Position numbers and translations under genes: made by a program
Part shown: one piece after another, positions 60,104-64,000 of the stretch
Layout: the number at the start of each line of letters is the position of its first letter
How positions within the stretch are numbered: position 1 is the first letter of the stretch
Notes under the pieces: model-generated
What the model was told of the DNA's origin: nothing
Database searches by the model: none
What the model saw: the letters and a program-made list of their open reading frames with translations, nothing else
NCBI RefSeq assembly: GCF_004801855.1
Contig: NZ_SSTC01000008.1
Location: 1-64,000 of the forward strand
Direction of reading: 5' to 3'
From: Pseudomonas sp. A-1
GTDB taxonomy: Bacteria > Pseudomonadota > Gammaproteobacteria > Pseudomonadales > Pseudomonadaceae
DNA: 64,000 nucleotides

Positions 60104-60883
60104 TCAGCTTTCGACCTGGCCGCTCGCCAGCAGTTCGCCGCGGCGCCACAGCTTCCACTGCCCGGACTGGTAGCGTCCCCAGTTCTCGTTGGCCGTCAGC
60201 GGCTCGGTGGCGATCACCGTGACCACGTCATCGGGCGAGGTTTCCGCCTGGAAGTCCACCGCCACGTCGGCATCCTTGAGCTGCGCCGGGCCGAAGGGCG
60301 CACGGCGGGTGATGTGAGCCAGCTTGGTGGAGCAGAAGCTGAACAGCCAGTCGCCATCGCTGAGCAGGGTGTTGAATACGCCGAGACGGCGATAGCCGGC
60401 ACAGGCCTCGACCAGGATCGGCAGCAGCTGCTCCACTTCCACGGGCTCGGGAAAAGCACCACGCACCCGATTGAGCAGATCGCAGAAGGCCGCCTCGCTG
60501 TCGGTATCGCCCACCGGCCGGTAGAAGTCGGTCAGAGGCACGAGTCCGGCCAGTTGACCGTTGTGGGCGAAGCACCAGTTGCGCCCCCACAGTTCGCGCA
60601 CGAACGGATGGGTGTTGGCCAGACTGACCTTGCCGACGTTGGCCTGGCGGATGTGGCCGATCACGACCTCGCTCTTGATCGGGTAGCGCTGCACCAGCCG
60701 CGCCACCTCCGACTCGCTGCTCGCCTGCGGGTCCTGGAACAGGCGCAGGCCGCGGCCCTCGTAGAAGGCGATGCCCCAGCCGTCGCGGTGCGGCCCGGTG
60801 CGCCCGCCGCGCTGCATCAGCCCGGTGAAGCTGAAGACGATGTCGGTCGGCACGTTGGCGCTCATGCCCAGCAGTTCGCACAT
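60104..60883 (-). CDS. Class II glutamine amidotransferase (YafJ-like)
   Basis: The 259-residue enzyme starts MCELLGMSANVPTDIVFSFT, with the nucleophile cysteine at position 2 exposed after methionine removal. RTGPHRDGWGIAFYEGRGLR, IGHIRQANVG and WCFAHNGQL are the glutamine-binding motifs of the class II amidotransferase fold. The acceptor is unknown. It faces the cold-shock gene. Confidence 0.9.
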   Translation of the reverse strand: MCELLGMSANVPTDIVFSFTGLMQRGGRTGPHRDGWGIAFYEGRGLRLFQDPQASSESEVARLVQRYPIKSEVVIGHIRQANVGKVSLANTHPFVRELWGRNWCFAHNGQLAGLVPLTDFYRPVGDTDSEAAFCDLLNRVRGAFPEPVEVEQLLPILVEACAGYRRLGVFNTLLSDGDWLFSFCSTKLAHITRRAPFGPAQLKDADVAVDFQAETSPDDVVTVIATEPLTANENWGRYQSGQWKLWRRGELLASGQVES

Positions 60884-60910
60884 GATCGACTCTCCCTGGC
60901 AATGCGGCCC

Positions 60911-61342
60911 TTACAACCTGGGTTCGCGACGCTCGCCGCCGCCCTGCTGCGCCAGCACCTCGGCGAGGGTCGGCTCGCGTGCCGCCTCGGCGGCGGCCTG
61001 GCGCGCCCGCCGGCGGCGCTGCAGCGGCCAGCGGATGGCGACGAACACGAAGTACAGGACGAAGGCGGCCATGCCGAAGGTGGCCAGGTCGGTGACCGCG
61101 CGCCAGACATTGCTGCCGGTATCGAACAGCAGGTCCAGCGCGCTGATGGCGATGGCGGGCGCATACAGGTCGCGCAGCGGGTCGACCAGGGTCGGGGTGA
61201 ACAGCAGCACCGCCATGATCACCCGCAGCGGCTCGCGCAGGGCGCGCCACATCCAGCCGGTCATGCGGAAGCCAACCGCCAGCGCGGCCAGCGCGGCGAC
61301 GCCGTACACGGCCCAGGCGAGGAGATAGTCTTGTTCGGTCAT
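60911..61342 (-). CDS. Small conserved inner-membrane protein beside ptrB
   Basis: The 143-residue protein has three hydrophobic segments (LLAWAVYGVAALAALAVGF; residues 38-55; FGMAAFVLYFVFVAIRW), a periplasmic stretch, and a charged C-terminal tail. I do not recognise a domain. It lies back to back with ptrB, a neighbourhood seen in Pseudomonas, and 27 bases upstream of the amidotransferase start. Confidence 0.75.
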   Translation of the reverse strand: MTEQDYLLAWAVYGVAALAALAVGFRMTGWMWRALREPLRVIMAVLLFTPTLVDPLRDLYAPAIAISALDLLFDTGSNVWRAVTDLATFGMAAFVLYFVFVAIRWPLQRRRRARQAAAEAAREPTLAEVLAQQGGGERREPRL

Positions 61343-61426
61343 CGGTGCATGGCAGCGGCGGAATCAGGGCGCTTATGATAGCGGCTTTTCCCCGGAGCCG
61401 CGCGCCAGACGCGGCTGGAGTAGCCG

Positions 61427-63466
61427 ATGTCCACCACCCCGCCCATCGCCCGCCGCCAGGACGGCGCCGATCCCTACGCCTGGCTGGAGCAGCGCGACGA
61501 CGCCGAAGTGCTCGCCTACCTGCACGCCGAGAACGCCTGGCTGGAGGAGCAGCTGGCCGATACCACCGAGCTGCGCGAACAGCTGTTCGAGGAGATCCGC
61601 GCGCGCATCCGCGAGACCGACCTGTCGCTGCCGACGCCCTGGGGCCCCTGGCTGTACTACCAGCGCACCACCGCCGGCGAGGAGTATCCGCGCCACTACC
61701 GCTGCCCGCTCCCGGCCGACGGCTCGCTGGTCGTCGACGAAAGCGCCGAGCAGTTGCTGCTCGATCCCAACGCACTGGCCGGCGACGGCTACCTGGCCAT
61801 CGGCGCCTTCAGCATCAGCCCCGACCACTGCCGCCTGGCCTACAGCCTGGACACCCAGGGCGACGAGGTCTATGAGCTTTTCGTCAAGGAGCTGGCCAGC
61901 GGCGACATCACCGCCCTGCCCTTCGACGACTGCGACGGCAGCATGACCTGGGCCAACGACAGCCGCACGCTGTTCTTCGGCGAGCTGGACGACACCCACC
62001 GGCCGCACAAGCTGTACCGCCACCGCCTGGGCGAGGACGGCGCCGAGTTGGTGTTCGAGGAGCGCGACGGGCGCTTCTTCCTCGGCTGTCACCGTTCCAG
62101 CTCCGAGCGCCAGCTGATCCTGCTGCTGGCCAGCAAGACCACCAGCGAGGCCTGGGTGCTGGATGCCGAGCGGCCGGACGGCTCCTTCCAGTGCCTTGCC
62201 CCGCGCGAGGAAGGCCACGAGTACTACCCCGACCACGGCCAGGTCGACGGCCAGTGGAGCTGGGTGATCCGCAGCAACCAGGCGGGCATCAACTTCGCCC
62301 TGTACCGCGCCGGGGAAGGCGCGCCGACCCGCGACCACTGGCAGGAACTGGTGGCCCATCGCGAGGCGCTGATGCTCGAGGAGGTCAGCCTGAACGCCGG
62401 CGCCCTCACCCTCGGCCTGCGCGACAACGGCCTGCCGGTGATCGAGGTGCTGCCGCGCGGCGCGGCGCCCTACCGGGTGCAGCTGCCGGACGCCGCCTAC
62501 AGCCTGCACGTCTACGACCATCTGGAGTTCGACAGCCCGGTGATCCGCCTGCGCTACGAGGCGCTCAACCGCCCGGCGCAGATCCGCCAGCTGGAGCTGG
62601 CCACGGGCGCGCAGACAGTGCTCAAGCAGACCCCGGTGGAAGGCCCGTTCGACGCCGACGCCTACGAGAGCCGGCGCATCTGGGCTACCGCCGCTGACGG
62701 CACGCAAGTGCCGGTCAGCCTGGTCGGTCGCCGCGAGGTGCTCGAGGGCCGGCGCCCGGCGCCGCTGTACCTGTATGGCTACGGCGCCTACGGCGAGAGC
62801 CTCGACCCCTGGTTCTCCCACGCGCGGCTGTCCCTGCTGGAGCGCGGCTTCCTGTTCGCCATCGCCCACGTGCGCGGCGGCGGCGAGCTGGGCGAGGCCT
62901 GGTACCAGGCCGGCAAGCTCGCGCACAAGCAGAACACCTTCGGCGACTTCATCGCCTGCGCCGAGCAACTGATCACCGATGGCTACACCACGCCAGGACA
63001 GCTGGCGATCAGCGGCGGCAGCGCCGGCGGCCTGCTGATCGGTGCGGTGCTCAACCAGCGCCCGGAACTGTTCGCCGCGGCCATCGCCGAGGTGCCCTTC
63101 GTCGACATCCTCAACACCATGCAGAACCCCGAGCTGCCGCTGACGGTGACCGAGTACGACGAGTGGGGTGACCCGAACGAGCCCGAGGTCTACCAGCGCA
63201 TCCGGGCCTATGCCCCCTATGAGAACGTCACCGCCCAGGCCTATCCGGCGATCCTCGCCGTGGCCGGCTACCACGACAGCCGCGTGCAGTACTGGGAGGC
63301 GGCCAAGTGGGTGGCCAGGCTGCGGGCGAGCAAGACCGACGACCGCCTGCTGCTGCTCAAGACCGAGTTCGACGCCGGCCACGGCGGCATGAGCGGCCGC
63401 TACCAGGCGCTGCGCGACGCGGCGCTGGAGTACGCCTTCCTGCTCAAGGTGCTGAAGCTGGGCTGA
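61427..63466 (+). CDS. ptrB: Oligopeptidase B (S9A serine peptidase)
   Basis: Oligopeptidase B cleaves peptides after arginine and lysine. The 679-residue protein has an N-terminal beta-propeller (about residues 75-400) and a C-terminal alpha/beta hydrolase. The catalytic serine is S532 in SGGSAGG; the aspartate lies in AGYHDSRV and the histidine in DAGHGGMSGRY. RRQDGADPYAWLEQRDDAEV is the usual family N-terminus. No signal peptide, so it is cytoplasmic. Confidence 0.95.
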   Translation: MSTTPPIARRQDGADPYAWLEQRDDAEVLAYLHAENAWLEEQLADTTELREQLFEEIRARIRETDLSLPTPWGPWLYYQRTTAGEEYPRHYRCPLPADGSLVVDESAEQLLLDPNALAGDGYLAIGAFSISPDHCRLAYSLDTQGDEVYELFVKELASGDITALPFDDCDGSMTWANDSRTLFFGELDDTHRPHKLYRHRLGEDGAELVFEERDGRFFLGCHRSSSERQLILLLASKTTSEAWVLDAERPDGSFQCLAPREEGHEYYPDHGQVDGQWSWVIRSNQAGINFALYRAGEGAPTRDHWQELVAHREALMLEEVSLNAGALTLGLRDNGLPVIEVLPRGAAPYRVQLPDAAYSLHVYDHLEFDSPVIRLRYEALNRPAQIRQLELATGAQTVLKQTPVEGPFDADAYESRRIWATAADGTQVPVSLVGRREVLEGRRPAPLYLYGYGAYGESLDPWFSHARLSLLERGFLFAIAHVRGGGELGEAWYQAGKLAHKQNTFGDFIACAEQLITDGYTTPGQLAISGGSAGGLLIGAVLNQRPELFAAAIAEVPFVDILNTMQNPELPLTVTEYDEWGDPNEPEVYQRIRAYAPYENVTAQAYPAILAVAGYHDSRVQYWEAAKWVARLRASKTDDRLLLLKTEFDAGHGGMSGRYQALRDAALEYAFLLKVLKLG

Positions 63467-63478
63467 GCGGGCAAATGC

Positions 63479-63506
63479 AGGAAGGGGCGCCGAGGCGCCC
63501 CTTCCT
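63479..63506. terminator. Bidirectional hairpin between ptrB and the permease gene
   Basis: AGGAAGGGGCGCC and GGCGCCCCTTCCT form a perfect 13-bp stem around GA, between convergent genes. Each side has a weak A/T-rich flank only. Confidence 0.65.
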
Positions 63507-63521
63507 GCCTGCGGCTGTCGA

Positions 63522-64000
63522 TCAGGACAGCTCGCGCGCCATCACCTGCGCGCTGTGGTGCACGCCGTAGCGGCGGCGCGAGTAGACATACAGGACCAGG
63601 CCGATGCCCATCCAGGCGACGAACAGCGCCCACTCCACCGGCACCAGCGCCGACGGGCTGAACGGCATGTACATGGCCGCCATGGCCACGCTCAGCAGCA
63701 CCGCCACCACGCCGACCAGCATGCCGGCGCGTACCTTGAAGGGGCGCGGCATGTGCGGCTCGCGCACGCGCAGCACCACGAACGACAGGGCGACGAACAG
63801 GTAGGCGATGACGATGGCCAGGCTGCCGGCATCGACGAACCACACCAGCGCCTTGCGCCCCAGCAGCGGCGCGGCGGTGCTGAGCATGCCGATCAGCAGG
63901 ATGGCGTTGGTCGGGGTCTTGTAGCGCGGATGCAGCTTGGCCAGGAAGGCCGGCAGCATGCCGGCATGGGCCAGCGCGTAGATCGCCCGGCTGCCGCCGA
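63522..64000 (-). CDS. APC-family amino-acid permease (N-terminus outside window)
   Basis: The window contains the last 158 residues of this gene, with the 5' end beyond base 64000. GGSRAIYALAHAGMLPAFLA and KLHPRYKTPTNAILLIGMLS are the APC-family motifs around TM8-TM9. Four further hydrophobic segments follow, ending ARELS. The substrate is not evident. It is convergent with ptrB. Confidence 0.88.
   Translation of the reverse strand, partial: GGSRAIYALAHAGMLPAFLAKLHPRYKTPTNAILLIGMLSTAAPLLGRKALVWFVDAGSLAIVIAYLFVALSFVVLRVREPHMPRPFKVRAGMLVGVVAVLLSVAMAAMYMPFSPSALVPVEWALFVAWMGIGLVLYVYSRRRYGVHHSAQVMARELS

Overview
The window is high-GC gammaproteobacterial DNA, most likely from a Pseudomonas species. 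The evidence is gene content and order: recC-recB, a tandem glycine riboswitch before a TRIC-family channel gene, a complete LapG/LapD/LapEBC c-di-GMP adhesin locus, recQ beside a YecA-like gene, a MoxR/VWA pair beside cysK, and ptrB. The species cannot be told from the sequence alone. No rRNA, tRNA, CRISPR array, integrase or insertion sequence was recognised.

Layout. 1-6152 (minus) holds recB (cut by the window edge) and recC. 6245-16054 (minus) is a seven-gene operon in which every junction overlaps by 4 or 1 bases: Ycf46-type AAA+ ATPase, UPF1/DNA2-type SF1 helicase, a protein with a PLD-like C-terminus, a large coiled-coil protein, DUF2997, DUF1257 (Ycf35-like) and an NrdG-like radical SAM protein. 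It is visibly poorer in GC than its flanks. Just before its start lies a coding-looking fragment with no start or stop of its own. This operon is the best candidate for an undescribed system.

16241-22076 carries two L,D-transpeptidases, an adenine/adenosine deaminase with a phosphoribosyltransferase (purine salvage), the riboswitch-controlled TRIC gene and a second phosphoribosyltransferase. 22336-37606 is mostly housekeeping: two NlpC/P60 lipoproteins, a Tag-like protein, ttcA, a J-domain protein, a Yip1-like membrane protein, sprT, two paralogous glycosyltransferases around a metallophosphoesterase and a DMT exporter, a Rdx-family protein, a MarR/MFS efflux pair, recQ, a YecA-like gene and a DUF454 gene.

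37607-42698 is a metal-oxidation locus: a sigma-54 promoter, a very large secreted multicopper oxidase resembling the Mn(II) oxidase McoA, and a Sco-cytochrome c fusion. 42789-54680 is the Lap locus: the periplasmic protease LapG and its c-di-GMP-controlled anchor LapD, a compact 1252-residue LapA-like adhesin with a LapG cleavage motif, and divergently the type I secretion genes lapE, lapB and lapC. In the known model, high c-di-GMP lets LapD sequester LapG, which keeps the adhesin on the cell surface.

54687-64000 holds tapT, a second DMT exporter, the VWA/MoxR pair, cysK, a cold-shock protein gene, a class II glutamine amidotransferase, a small membrane protein gene, ptrB, and the 3' end of an amino-acid permease gene.
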